Notes: generated from the letters alone by a model not told the origin. Positions 8,837-17,189 are shown, numbered from the stretch's first letter. The stretch is DNA of 64,000 nt from Calidifontibacter indicus (GCF_003386865.1 NZ_QTUA01000001.1:1736001-1800000), one strand, 5' to 3'. Numbers and translations are program-made.

Positions 8837-10261
8837 TCAACCGAGGCAGTCGAGGCCGGCGACAACGCCGGGTTCCGGAGTGGCGACGAGGACGTACTTG
8901 CCGGCGACGGTGACCGGCCATCCCCGTGAAATCGCGATCCCACGCAGTTGCGACTGAGCGCATTTGGGAAACTGGTCGATCCAGGGGCCATCAGTCGTGA
9001 ACAACACGTAGTCGGTATTCACACCCGTGTTCGCGGCAAGCTTGTAGGTCGGATGGGTGCTGACCAAGTAGGCAGCAGCATCGTTCGACGCGGCGACCGA
9101 CCTGCCCATTGGGATCTGTCGGGACAGTTCTTCGAGGCGACGCAGGTCTGCACCAGCTGACAGTGTCGTGCCGACGTGACCCGTTCGCTCGACAATGTGC
9201 AGAGTCCCGAGCGAGGTGGAGACTACGGCGGCAACCGCAACACAGGCAATCACGCGAGGCCGCCAAGTCGTGGTGCTTGAGGCCGCCGCCGTGCGACGGA
9301 TGCCATCGACGGCTGCAATCACGGCAACGACGGTCGGCAGCAAGTCGTAGTGGAAGTCGATCCGCCAGTAGGACGGATTACTGGAGAGCACCCGCCACGC
9401 GAGCGTCGGGAGTGCCAACAAGACGATCGGCGACCGGAGCCCAACGAACGCAGACGCGACGACGAAGAGTGCGATGGGCGCGACCCGGCTCCACAACGGG
9501 GCAGGCGTGTGGTGCCCGCCGAAGTACTTCGAGTACTCGCTATGCCCGTTCACTGACTTGATGACCACGTACGCAACTGCCACGGCGGCAATACCAGTTA
9601 GACCGAGCATCGCTGCGCGGCGCCGATCGTCGACCCCGCGCTCGCGGTAAAGAATCCACCAGGCACACCTTGCACCGAATATCGTCAGCCCTAGATCCTC
9701 CTTGACAAGGGCAAGCATGACGGCACTGATCATCGAGACACGGAAGCGTCGCTCCAGAATGGAGATCGCCAGCAACGCCAGAACGGGGGCTCCGAACGCA
9801 ACCTCATGGACATCGAACAGGGCCGCACCGAGGACGCCCGGGCCGAGGCACAGGAGCATGGTCGCTACGATGAGTGCGTATCGAGACCCAAGACTCCGGT
9901 ACGCGTAGGCGGCAATGAGTGCGACGGTCAGTCCGAGCGAGAACGCTTGGGCGACCAATAGGACTCGAGGGTCGGGCCAGAATCGCCAGCCCATTGCCAC
10001 GACCGCCATGATCGGACTGAAGTGGTCACCGAGCAGGTCGATCTGGCGAATATCGGAATGCGGTAACCGGCCGTGCGACCACGATTGGGCCGATTGCGCA
10101 AAAATGCCCAAGTCGTACCCGGTCGCAAGCCCGTTGGACCATCGGTTCATCGCCAACAGCGCGAACCATACTGTGGATAGCGAGAAAGCGACGGCAAACT
10201 GGCACCAGCCGCGACGGGGTCGCTGCGCGTTGGGACTGGTGTGAGCTACTGCGGCTGTCAA
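8837..10261 (-). CDS. DUF2079 polytopic membrane protein
   Basis: Integral membrane protein of about 474 residues with roughly ten hydrophobic helices. It carries the DUF2079 hallmarks GYDLGIFAQSAQSW and LLGDHFSPIMAV near the N-terminus and HFDYDLLP-like FHYDLLPTVV later. The family resembles GT-C glycosyltransferases but its activity is unproven. The frame stays open to 10360, but a TTG at 10261 preceded by an AAGGGGGA box (10266-10273) is the likely start. Base composition is visibly lower in GC than its neighbours, and it lies antisense between DUF2469 and yraN, suggesting acquisition by transfer. Confidence 0.8.
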   Translation of the reverse strand: MTAAVAHTSPNAQRPRRGWCQFAVAFSLSTVWFALLAMNRWSNGLATGYDLGIFAQSAQSWSHGRLPHSDIRQIDLLGDHFSPIMAVVAMGWRFWPDPRVLLVAQAFSLGLTVALIAAYAYRSLGSRYALIVATMLLCLGPGVLGAALFDVHEVAFGAPVLALLAISILERRFRVSMISAVMLALVKEDLGLTIFGARCAWWILYRERGVDDRRRAAMLGLTGIAAVAVAYVVIKSVNGHSEYSKYFGGHHTPAPLWSRVAPIALFVVASAFVGLRSPIVLLALPTLAWRVLSSNPSYWRIDFHYDLLPTVVAVIAAVDGIRRTAAASSTTTWRPRVIACVAVAAVVSTSLGTLHIVERTGHVGTTLSAGADLRRLEELSRQIPMGRSVAASNDAAAYLVSTHPTYKLAANTGVNTDYVLFTTDGPWIDQFPKCAQSQLRGIAISRGWPVTVAGKYVLVATPEPGVVAGLDCLG

Positions 10262-10411
10262 AGATTCCCCCTTGTCACCGACCAGTGTGCCAGTCAGCCA
10301 AATTGGTCGTGCGTGCACTCTTGGTCCGCCCGTGAACACCTCCTGGACGGCATTCGACAACGTTCCGCCCGCGCCAGTCGGTAACGCAGGAGCGGCCTGC
10401 CGCGTGACCTA

Positions 10412-10449
10412 TCCCGCAGGGCCACACAGCTCCCGCAGGGCCACACAGC
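10412..10449. repeat. Two-copy 19-bp tandem duplication
   Basis: TCCCGCAGGGCCACACAGC occurs twice head to tail (10412-10430 and 10431-10449) in the 347-base gap between the DUF2079 gene and yraN. The rest of that gap shows no gene, only a possible yraN promoter region. Confidence 0.9.
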
Positions 10450-10608
10450 CGCGAACGCAACTCACGACGGCTTGTCGTGTGGGATCGGTTGGGTGCACGG
10501 CGGTGGTCCCCACAGCCACCCGGTTGCGCGGTGTCCGTCCACAGAACGGCGACCGGCACCTCACGCACGGCTCTTCGTCGCGCAGGCTCACCCGCGGAGG
10601 TGAGCTCG

Positions 10609-10986
10609 ATGGACGAGGAGATGACCCGGCACCGGCGGTCGCTGGGAGCACAGGGCGAGGAGATCGCGGCCGATTATCTGCGGTCGTTGGATTGGTCTCT
10701 GCTGGAACGGAATTGGCGCTGCAACGAGGGTGAACTCGACATGATCGCGTATGACTGCGAGACAGGTGCGGTGGTCGCGGTCGAGGTGAAGACCCGCAAT
10801 ACGGCCCACTTCGGCCGGCCGGTCGAACACGTGGGGCAGGACAAGATCGACCGGGTGCACCGGTTGGTGCGGCGGTGGCTGTACGAGCAGGGTCTGTTCG
10901 CCCGGGAGGTGCGGGTCGACCTCATCGGCATCGTGCTGGTCGACGACGCGGTGGTCGACCTGGAGCACCTGCGGGACATCGCATGA
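10609..10986 (+). CDS. yraN: YraN/UPF0102 nuclease-fold protein
   Basis: Protein of 125 residues with a restriction-endonuclease-like fold. The acidic/Lys core is GELDMIAYD followed by VVAVEVKTRN. The role is unproven; it may act with ComM/DprA in DNA processing. The ATG at 10609 follows GGAGGTG at 10596-10602. It overlaps comM by 4 bases, giving the conserved yraN-comM-dprA operon. Confidence 0.92.
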   Translation: MDEEMTRHRRSLGAQGEEIAADYLRSLDWSLLERNWRCNEGELDMIAYDCETGAVVAVEVKTRNTAHFGRPVEHVGQDKIDRVHRLVRRWLYEQGLFAREVRVDLIGIVLVDDAVVDLEHLRDIA

Positions 10987-12509
10987 CGATCGGTCGCACC
11001 CTCTGCGTCGCGGTCAACGGCATCGAGGGCACCGTCGTCGAGGTCGAGGCGATGACCGGCGACGGCAAACCCGCGTTCACGATCATCGGGTTGCCCGACA
11101 CCGCCTGTCGGCAGGCACCCGACCGCATCCGTGCCGCCGCCACGAACTGCAAGCTGAAGATGCCGCGCGAGAAGATCACGGTGAACCTCTCGCCGGCCAA
11201 CCTCACCAAGCAGGGCAGTGGCTACGACCTGGCCATCGCGATGGCGACCCTTGCGACCCGCGACGACGTCGATGCGGCGTTGATTCGTGGTGTGGTGCAT
11301 CTCGGCGAACTCGGTCTCGACGGCACCCTTCGGCCGGTCAATGCGGTGCTGCCCGCGGTGCTCGCGGCCCGTGCGGCCGGGGTGAAGACCGTGGTCGTGC
11401 CGGTCGCCAACGCCCGGGAGGCAGGGTTGGTCGAGGGCATCGAGGTGGTGCCCGCGGCGTCCCTCGACACCCTCGTGGCCCGATACAAGGCGATGCGTCG
11501 GCGGTGGCGGCTGCCCGAGCCGCCGGAGTTGCCGACGATGAGTCGCGCGAACACTCGTTCGGTGCCCGACATGGCCGACGTGATCGGTCAGCCCGAGGCG
11601 CGGTTCGCGCTCGAAGTCGCCGCCGCCGGCATGCACAACCTGTCGATGGTCGGCCCGCCCGGAGCCGGCAAGACCATGCTGGCGGAGCGGCTCGCCGGCA
11701 TCCTGCCGCCGCTCGACGACGAGACCGCGTTGCAGGCGACCGCGGTGCACTCGGTGCTCGGGGTGCTGAAGGACGGTGAGTTGGTGCGGCGTCCGCCCTT
11801 CGTCGCGCCGCACCACGGCGCCAGCATGACCGCGATCATCGGTGGTGGTGCCGGACGCGTGCGACCGGGCGCGATCTCCCGGGCGCACGGCGGCGTGTTG
11901 TTCCTGGATGAGGCCCCGGAGTTTCACCGGGAGGTGCTCGATGCGCTGCGCCAACCGCTGGAATCGGGCACGGTGCAGGTGGCGCGCTCGGTGGGTGTGT
12001 TCACGTATCCGGCGCGGTTCCAGCTGGTGCTGGCCGCGAACCCGTGTCCGTGCGGTCAGGGCCTCACCCGCAACTGCACCTGTTCGGCGCCGGTGCTGCG
12101 CACCTACCGCAGTCGGTTGTCGGGGCCCTTGCTCGACCGGGTCGATGTGCAGTTGCGTGTTCACGCGGTCAAGCGGGTGACGAACGCGCCGCCGCAGGAG
12201 ACCTCGGAAGCGATCGGGGAGCGGGTGCTGCGTGCCCGCGCGGCGCAGCGGGAGCGGTGGCGGGCGGTCGGCCGGACGACCAACGGGTCGGTGCCGGGGC
12301 CGGTGCTGCGCTCGAGTGCGTGGCGGTTGCCGGCGGAGGTCACGCGTCCGTTGGATGCGCAGCTCGACCGCGGCTTGCTGACGCTGCGCGGCTACGACCG
12401 CTGTTTGCGCGTTGCGTGGACGCTCAGCGACCTGGCCGGCGCACCGCGTCCGCAGGCAGCGCACCTGTTGCAGGCCCTCGGGCTGCGTTCGGGGCAGGAG
12501 GCGGCATGA
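10983..12509 (+). CDS. comM: ComM/YifB-family Mg-chelatase-like AAA ATPase
   Basis: Hexameric-helicase-type ATPase of 508 residues; ComM promotes branch migration during integration of transforming DNA. The N-terminal ChlI-like domain covers about residues 20-145. The Walker A motif is GPPGAGKTM (about 223-231), Walker B is GGVLFLDEAPEF (about 305), and a Cys-rich CPCGQGLTRNCTC precedes the C-terminal lid domain. Overlaps of 4 bases with yraN upstream and dprA downstream imply one operon. Confidence 0.94.
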   Translation: MTIGRTLCVAVNGIEGTVVEVEAMTGDGKPAFTIIGLPDTACRQAPDRIRAAATNCKLKMPREKITVNLSPANLTKQGSGYDLAIAMATLATRDDVDAALIRGVVHLGELGLDGTLRPVNAVLPAVLAARAAGVKTVVVPVANAREAGLVEGIEVVPAASLDTLVARYKAMRRRWRLPEPPELPTMSRANTRSVPDMADVIGQPEARFALEVAAAGMHNLSMVGPPGAGKTMLAERLAGILPPLDDETALQATAVHSVLGVLKDGELVRRPPFVAPHHGASMTAIIGGGAGRVRPGAISRAHGGVLFLDEAPEFHREVLDALRQPLESGTVQVARSVGVFTYPARFQLVLAANPCPCGQGLTRNCTCSAPVLRTYRSRLSGPLLDRVDVQLRVHAVKRVTNAPPQETSEAIGERVLRARAAQRERWRAVGRTTNGSVPGPVLRSSAWRLPAEVTRPLDAQLDRGLLTLRGYDRCLRVAWTLSDLAGAPRPQAAHLLQALGLRSGQEAA

Positions 12510-13666
12510 ACAACCACCAGTCTGAAGCGTCTGAGACCTCGTCGGCGTCATCGCAGTTGCCGCATTGGGCGGGTCTGTCACCCGAGCGCGCCGCGCGGGT
12601 GCGGCTCAGCGTGGCGGTGGAACCGTGCGACCGGGTGGTCGCGCCGCAACTGGTCGGGCTCGACGGCGTGTCGGCGTGGAACGCGGTCGCCCAGGGCCTG
12701 CGGGGTCCGTTCGCCAGGTGTCGGTCACGGGTGGAGCAGGTCGACCTGATGCGGCTGTGGTCGGTGGCACGGGCCACCCGGATGCGGGTGGTGATCCCTG
12801 GCGATGACGAGTGGCCGTCCGGGCTCGACGATCTTCCGGTGCCGCCGTGGTGCCTGTGGGTACGCGGCGAGGGGCGGCTGGAGGAACTCACCCGGCGGTC
12901 GGTCGCGATCGTCGGATCGCGGGCGGCCACCGCGTACGGATCGGGAGTCGCACGCTCGATGGCGGCGGACCTCGGCGACGCCGGCTTCGTGGTGGTGTCG
13001 GGCGCGGCCACCGGCATCGACATCGCGGCGCATCAAGGTGCGCTCGGTGCCGGACGACCGACGGTGGCCGCGCTGGCGTGCGGTCTGGATCGTGCCTATC
13101 CGGCGGCGCACCGCGACCAACTCGACCGCATCCGCGACGACGGGGTGTTGGTGTCGGAGTATCCGCCGGGGCAGACCCCGATGAAGTACCGCTTCCTCGC
13201 GCGCAACCGGTTGATCGCCGCGATGACCGCGGCGACGGTCGTGGTCGAAGCCGGGCTGCGGTCGGGGTCGTTGAACACCGCCGGCCATGCCGTCGATCTG
13301 GCCCGCCCGGTCGCGGCGGTGCCCGGTCCGGTCACATCGGCAACGAGCATCGGATGCCACGAGTTGATCCGCCAAGGCGCGGTGTTGGTGTCGGACGCCT
13401 CGGACGTGCTGGAGTTGCTCGGCCCGCTGAGCGTGCCCGCCCTCGACCCGAAACGGGAGCAGGACACGATGCTCGACCTGTTGTCGGAGGTCGCCGGTCG
13501 CACCCGCGACGCCTTCCCGACCGGTCGTTCCGTCAGCGTCGACGTCCTGGTCGCCCGGGCCGGCCTGGAGGTGGGCGAGGTGCTCGCCGGGTTGGGGGAG
13601 TTGCGGGCGCTCGGCATGGTCGAACAACGTGACGAAGGGTGGTGCCTCACCCGGGCCGGTCAGTGA
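12506..13666 (+). CDS. dprA: DNA-processing protein DprA
   Basis: Loads RecA on incoming single-stranded DNA during transformation. The 386-residue protein has an N-terminal helical region, a Rossmann-like DprA core starting at SVAIVGSRAAT and including SGAATGIDIAAHQGAL, LACGLDRAYPAAH and FLARNRLIAAM, and a C-terminal winged-helix module from about residue 320. It overlaps comM by 4 bases; its last 20 bases overlap the converging merR gene. No competence pilus genes are in the window, so natural transformation cannot be concluded. Confidence 0.95.
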   Translation: MNNHQSEASETSSASSQLPHWAGLSPERAARVRLSVAVEPCDRVVAPQLVGLDGVSAWNAVAQGLRGPFARCRSRVEQVDLMRLWSVARATRMRVVIPGDDEWPSGLDDLPVPPWCLWVRGEGRLEELTRRSVAIVGSRAATAYGSGVARSMAADLGDAGFVVVSGAATGIDIAAHQGALGAGRPTVAALACGLDRAYPAAHRDQLDRIRDDGVLVSEYPPGQTPMKYRFLARNRLIAAMTAATVVVEAGLRSGSLNTAGHAVDLARPVAAVPGPVTSATSIGCHELIRQGAVLVSDASDVLELLGPLSVPALDPKREQDTMLDLLSEVAGRTRDAFPTGRSVSVDVLVARAGLEVGEVLAGLGELRALGMVEQRDEGWCLTRAGQ

Positions 13667-14126
13667 GCGCGCTGTCCACGACTGACTCGATGTCGGTCTT
13701 TGCGCCGGCCTTTGCGTCGGTCGCTGCGTCCGGACCGCAGTCGAGCGGCGTGTCGGGCCACGGTTCGCCGGAGTCGAGTTCGGCCCGCCACGACGTCAAC
13801 CGGGCCCGGGCCTCGAGGAGCATCCGCTCCTTCTCCTCCAGCGCCGCCTCCAGTCGGTCGATGGCGGCCCGCGCGGCGTCGATCCGCTCGCGCACCGTGC
13901 GGGTCTCGGTCTTGGCCGCCAGCATCCCGCGCACCTGCTCCAAGCTGAAGCCGACCTCGCGCAGGGCGGTGATGACCTGCAACTGGTCGAGCGTCGACTC
14001 CTCGTAGCGGCGAGCGCCACCGAGGGTCCGGTCCGGTGCGGGGATGAGACCTTCGCGCTCGTAGTAGCGCAGCGCATCGGCGCTGAGCCCGCTGCGGCGC
14101 GACACCTCACCGATGGGCAGCGACAT
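13647..14126 (-). CDS. MerR-family transcriptional regulator
   Basis: Regulator of 159 residues. The N-terminal winged helix (IGEVSRRSGLSADALRYYER, then GLIPAPDRTLGGARRY) is classical MerR. A dimerisation coiled coil follows (about residues 70-120), with a short Ala/Asp-rich C-terminus. No Cys/His metal-site pattern is visible, so it more likely senses an organic signal or stress, like NmlR/AdhR relatives. It overlaps the upstream small membrane protein gene by 20 bases; both are probably expressed from the palindromic operator-promoter at 14492-14522. Confidence 0.9.
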   Translation of the reverse strand: MSLPIGEVSRRSGLSADALRYYEREGLIPAPDRTLGGARRYEESTLDQLQVITALREVGFSLEQVRGMLAAKTETRTVRERIDAARAAIDRLEAALEEKERMLLEARARLTSWRAELDSGEPWPDTPLDCGPDAATDAKAGAKTDIESVVDSALTDRPG

Positions 14127-14532
14127 ACCAGGAGTACAACACGAGGGCGGCCGCGACGAGCGTCGCCCGCACCACGTGGTGGCTCAGGTGGAACTCGCCG
14201 ATGGTGCGACCCCACAGCAGCGGTGCGGCGCAGACCAGGGCGGCTGCGATGACGGCGAGTGCGATCAACGCCTCGCGCGGCCCACCGCCCGCCGATCGGT
14301 CGGGGAGCCCGGCGAGCACAACCGCCGCGAGGCTCAGCACGGCCGCGGAAAGGTAGGCCACCGCGGGCGCGCCGAGGGCGACGGCGTCGAGACCGGTGCC
14401 CGATGCCTCGCGGGCGAGGGCGGCAAGGGCGAGCAGTTGAGACAGGGCGATGAGCGCGAAGGGGGTCAGCAGGAGAATCCATATGACGACGAGCCAAGAC
14501 CCTGGAGCGCGCTCCAGGTCAAGTCCCAGCAC
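14107..14532 (-). CDS. Small four-helix membrane protein in MerR operon
   Basis: Hydrophobic protein of up to 141 residues with about four transmembrane segments (starting WLVVIWILLLTPFALIALSQ) and no family I recognise. The ATG at 14532 is the only standard start for a long stretch, yet the MerR-type promoter operator lies inside the first codons from that ATG. Either the protein begins downstream on a non-standard codon, or the upstream ATG is used from another transcript. It overlaps merR, so regulator and membrane protein probably form an autoregulated pair. Confidence 0.6.
   Translation of the reverse strand: MLGLDLERAPGSWLVVIWILLLTPFALIALSQLLALAALAREASGTGLDAVALGAPAVAYLSAAVLSLAAVVLAGLPDRSAGGGPREALIALAVIAAALVCAAPLLWGRTIGEFHLSHHVVRATLVAAALVLYSWYVAAHR
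14492..14522 (-). promoter_or_regulatory. MerR-type operator and promoter
   Basis: A perfect 18-bp palindrome, CCTGGAGCGCGCTCCAGG (14501-14518), lies between a minus-strand -35 box TTGACC (14522-14517) and a weak -10 box TTGGCT (14497-14492). The spacer is 19 bp, the elongated spacing typical of promoters activated by MerR-family proteins. The likely ligand-binding regulator is the MerR gene 370 bases downstream. Confidence 0.75.
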
Positions 14533-14602
14533 CGAACTTGGTGGGCAGCTGAACCGTGCGGCGTTACCGGCCGGAACGGTGCGCCGGCACTAAGTTGCGA
14601 TC

Positions 14603-15517
14603 ATGAGCAGCGCGCCCGACGAGCACCTCGTCGCGGACTTCCTCACCCATCTGCGGGTCGAGCGCAACCGGTCCGACCACACCGTGCGGGCCTACGGCGG
14701 CGACCTGGAGGCGCTGTCGGGGTTCCTGGCCGAGCGGGGCGTCGACCGATGGGACGACGTCGCTCTGGCCGACCTGCGTTCGTGGCTGGCGTCGATGGAC
14801 GAAGCCGGCGCGGCGAAGTCGACCATCGCGCGGCGTGCGACGAGCGTGCGCGCGTTCTTCCGGTGGGCGGTGCGACGGGGCGCGCTCGCGCAAGATCCGG
14901 CGTTGCGGCTGCAGTCTCCCAAGAAATCCAAGACGCTCCCCGGGGTACTGCGTCAGTCGACGGCCGGCGAACTCATGGACGTCGCGGCGGTCGCCGCCGA
15001 CGACGCCGACCCGGTGCACCTGCGTGACCGAGCGGCCCTCGAACTGCTCTACTCAAGCGGTTTGCGCATCGGCGAACTCGTCGGCCTCGACATCGACGAT
15101 GTCGACCGGGAACGGATGGTCGTGCGGGTGCTCGGTAAGGGAAACAAGGAACGCACCGTTCCGTTCGGCCGGCCTGTCGCTCGCGCGCTCGACGCCTGGC
15201 TCGACACCGGCCGCCCGCAACTGGCGACCGCGACGTCGGGGCCGGCGGTGTTCCTCGGCCGACGCGGCGCCCGCGTCGATCCGCGCACCGTGCGGCGCTC
15301 GCTGGAGAACCTCCTACGACATGTGCCCGACGCCCCCGAACTCAGCCCGCACGGCTTGCGGCACAGTGCCGCCACCCACATGCTCGAGGGCGGCGCCGAC
15401 CTGCGGATGGTGCAGGAGATGCTCGGTCACTCCAGCCTCGCGACGACGCAGGTCTACACCCACGTCTCGGTCGAGCGGCTGCGGCGCTCGTTCAGTCAGG
15501 CGCACCCTCGTGCCTGA
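14603..15517 (+). CDS. xerC: Tyrosine recombinase XerC
   Basis: Site-specific recombinase that resolves chromosome dimers at dif with XerD. The 304 residues comprise an N-terminal SAM-like core-binding domain (about 1-95) and a catalytic domain. Catalytic residues visible are Arg in SSGLRIGEL, Lys in GKGNKERTVP, His/Arg in SPHGLRHSAATH, His in MLGHSSLATTQVYTH and the Tyr in the same block. No ribosome binding site precedes the ATG; a TAAGTT box ends 6 bases upstream, compatible with a leaderless start. The dprA-xerC context is the housekeeping XerC, not a phage integrase. Confidence 0.93.
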   Translation: MSSAPDEHLVADFLTHLRVERNRSDHTVRAYGGDLEALSGFLAERGVDRWDDVALADLRSWLASMDEAGAAKSTIARRATSVRAFFRWAVRRGALAQDPALRLQSPKKSKTLPGVLRQSTAGELMDVAAVAADDADPVHLRDRAALELLYSSGLRIGELVGLDIDDVDRERMVVRVLGKGNKERTVPFGRPVARALDAWLDTGRPQLATATSGPAVFLGRRGARVDPRTVRRSLENLLRHVPDAPELSPHGLRHSAATHMLEGGADLRMVQEMLGHSSLATTQVYTHVSVERLRRSFSQAHPRA

Positions 15518-15608
15518 GCTGCGGCGGCCCCAGCACCAACCGAACAGCCGCCCTGGCAGCCGACCCCAGCAGCGAGCACCCCACCAAGAGTTCCCTGGCG
15601 GCACGTAA

Positions 15609-15782
15609 GTGGCGGCTGTAGCATCAGGATACTTCGCTGGCGTCGGATCGTTGTTCGGGCCGGAAGGAACCGTCATCGGTGGCGTCGCCGGCTTCACGTA
15701 TGGTTGCGGAGCAGGAGTAATCGCAAATGCAACGCTCGGCTTCAATCCGATCCAGGACTTCCATCAGCCCTTTACACAATGA
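15609..15782 (+). CDS. Small glycine-rich hydrophobic peptide (57 aa)
   Basis: An open frame from GTG 15609 to TGA 15782 encodes 57 residues with GxxxG-like spacing and hydrophobic stretches (GYFAGVGSLFGPEGTVIGG, then AGFTYGCGAGVIANATLG). The composition resembles two-peptide bacteriocin cores or the membrane-active tail of a toxin, but there is no recognisable leader peptide and no strong ribosome binding site. Third-position GC is clearly lower than in neighbouring genes. A small membrane protein gene follows after 6 bases, which would suit an immunity partner. It could equally be a gene remnant. Confidence 0.35.
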   Translation: MAAVASGYFAGVGSLFGPEGTVIGGVAGFTYGCGAGVIANATLGFNPIQDFHQPFTQ

Positions 15783-15788
15783 GGTCGA

Positions 15789-16055
15789 ATGGTGGTGAGT
15801 CATAGCCACGTGAAACGTGATCAAGCTAGAAAGAGTACGTTCCCGGCATGGTTGTACCTAGCAGCGATTGCAACAGGAGCCCTTACCTTTGGAGGATCGC
15901 AACTCAAACAATCGAATGAGGGCTTGGGGTCGCTCCTCCAAATATTGTCGCTCCCGCTCGCGATCGTCACACTATGGGGGGTTGTCCGCTACTTTCGCGT
16001 GTTATTCAACAGCATCGAAGATGGCGACGATACTAAGGATCGCGGCGAACGGTGA
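15789..16055 (+). CDS. Small two-helix membrane protein (88 aa)
   Basis: Eighty-eight residues with a basic N-terminus, two predicted transmembrane helices (PAWLYLAAIATGALTFGG and LQILSLPLAIVTLWGVV) and a charged C-terminus (IEDGDDTKDRGER). A GAGG box at 15781-15784 lies 4 bases before the ATG; GTG codons at 15792 and 15795 are alternatives. No family is recognised. Lower GC than its surroundings and the tight spacing after the 57-residue peptide suggest a co-inherited pair. Confidence 0.5.
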   Translation: MVVSHSHVKRDQARKSTFPAWLYLAAIATGALTFGGSQLKQSNEGLGSLLQILSLPLAIVTLWGVVRYFRVLFNSIEDGDDTKDRGER

Positions 16056-16169
16056 TTGACCACGTCGGGACATGCGATCCCAGGCCTTGGGGCGCTATCT
16101 CTCACGCAAGGCCCTCCCGACTCGCCGACTAGCTGGCGGGGCTGGGTAGGCTATCTCTGGGTGACAGAA

Positions 16170-16197
16170 GGGGGCCAAAACGCTGGTTGTGGCCCCC
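16170..16197. terminator. Hairpin, possible terminator
   Basis: An 8-bp GC-rich stem (GGGGGCCA at 16170-16177 with TGGCCCCC at 16190-16197) encloses a 12-base loop. There is no T-tract, so it may be a weak or Rho-assisted terminator closing the small-peptide/membrane-protein unit. Confidence 0.5.
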
Positions 16198-16220
16198 TGA
16201 TCCTGATGTGTGTGGAACAT

Positions 16221-16570
16221 TTACTGACCGAGCCCTCGATCAGGTGCCGCCCCGGTACGGCGTGGGGGTGCCAGCCATTCATTGGACCAGCCGCGCGCCG
16301 GACCGGTGCCGGCGGCCGGGAACCGAGGTCGCCCGGAGCTGCCGTGAGCTGCGGCCTGTTGGGCCTCGATCGCCTCTGCCGGCAGCTCCGGCGCGGGAGT
16401 GGTGCGCATCGACGAGGGGACGCGGCCGGCCTCGACGTCATCCCCGCGCCGACCAGGACAGGCACGAGCTGCTGCTGGGTGATGGTTTTGCCGCGACCAA
16501 GGTCGACGAGCTCCTGGCGGGCGGCCTGCGCACCTCGCAGAGCGCGCACGGTGCGCTGGATCTGCTTCAT
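16221..16570 (-). pseudogene. Possible frameshifted small gene
   Basis: From an ATG at 16570 the minus strand reads MKQIQRTVRALRGAQAARQE and continues to LVPVLVGAG near 16440, after which that frame becomes Arg/Pro-rich noise. In the neighbouring frame a protein-like sequence continues directly (DDVEAGRVPSSMRTTPAPEL, then PAEAIEAQQAAAHG) to a stop near 16221. A single-base shift in a G run would join the two. I recognise no family, and it may simply be chance. Confidence 0.25.
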
Positions 16571-16595
16571 CACCGCGTACCAGTGACCACGCCGC

Positions 16596-17189
16596 TCAGG
16601 GCACCGGCAACAGTCGCACCCGGGTTGATCCGAGCAAGGTGAGCGGGTCGCGGTAGTCGCGCGGCCCGACCAGCAGCCCCCAATGCAGGCAACTGCGCGG
16701 AGCGCAGTGCGACCCACCGGCAGCGAGCGTGCCGACGCGATCGCCGCCGGCCACCGAGGTGCCCACCGCGCTGCGGTCGTCGAGCGGTTCGTAGGTGGTG
16801 CGGCGTCCGTCGCGGTGGGTGACCGTCACCGTGCCGCGGCCGGCGATCACCCCGGAGTGGGTCACCGTGCCCGCACCGGCCGCCAGCACTGCCGCACCGG
16901 TGCTGCCGAGCAGGTCGACCCCGCGATGTCCGGCGGCCCACGGCTGCGGCGGCTGCTCGAAGGGTCTGATCACCGGGGGAGTGGGCGCCAACGGCCACCG
17001 GTAGTCACCGGTCGGGGCCACTCCGGTCGGGGTTGTGCCAACCGTGCCGGACCCCGATCGGGCCACCGCCACCCCGCCGGCGGACGCGGCGAGCACCGGC
17101 ACGGATGACGCGGGTGAGGTCGGCGCCTGCGCCGGCGCGGTCGCCCCGAGGGTTGCCGAGAGCCAGACGAGTGCGAGAAAGGTCTTCAT
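16596..17189 (-). CDS. Secreted M23 family metallopeptidase
   Basis: Exported peptidoglycan endopeptidase or division-associated LytM factor of 197 residues. A signal peptide (MKTFLALVWLSATLGATAPAQA) is followed by a low-complexity linker and the LytM domain from about residue 75. Zinc-site motifs HRGVDLLG (HxxxD) and SCLHWGL (HxH-like) are present. The ATG at 17189 is preferred because the signal peptide begins there; a GTG at 17198 is possible. Location between xerC and rpsB is usual in Micrococcales. Confidence 0.85.
   Translation of the reverse strand: MKTFLALVWLSATLGATAPAQAPTSPASSVPVLAASAGGVAVARSGSGTVGTTPTGVAPTGDYRWPLAPTPPVIRPFEQPPQPWAAGHRGVDLLGSTGAAVLAAGAGTVTHSGVIAGRGTVTVTHRDGRRTTYEPLDDRSAVGTSVAGGDRVGTLAAGGSHCAPRSCLHWGLLVGPRDYRDPLTLLGSTRVRLLPVP

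Larger units (their letters stand above)
16056..16595. other. Low-coding gap between small membrane protein and M23 peptidase
   Basis: About 540 bases without a convincing intact gene. It holds a terminator-like hairpin at 16170-16197 and a possibly frameshifted minus-strand frame (16221-16570), both listed separately. Confidence 0.5.

Noticed and set aside
14603-15517. Phage or integrative-element integrase
   Set aside because: Sequence and the dprA...rpsB context fit the housekeeping XerC; no tRNA attachment site or phage genes flank it.
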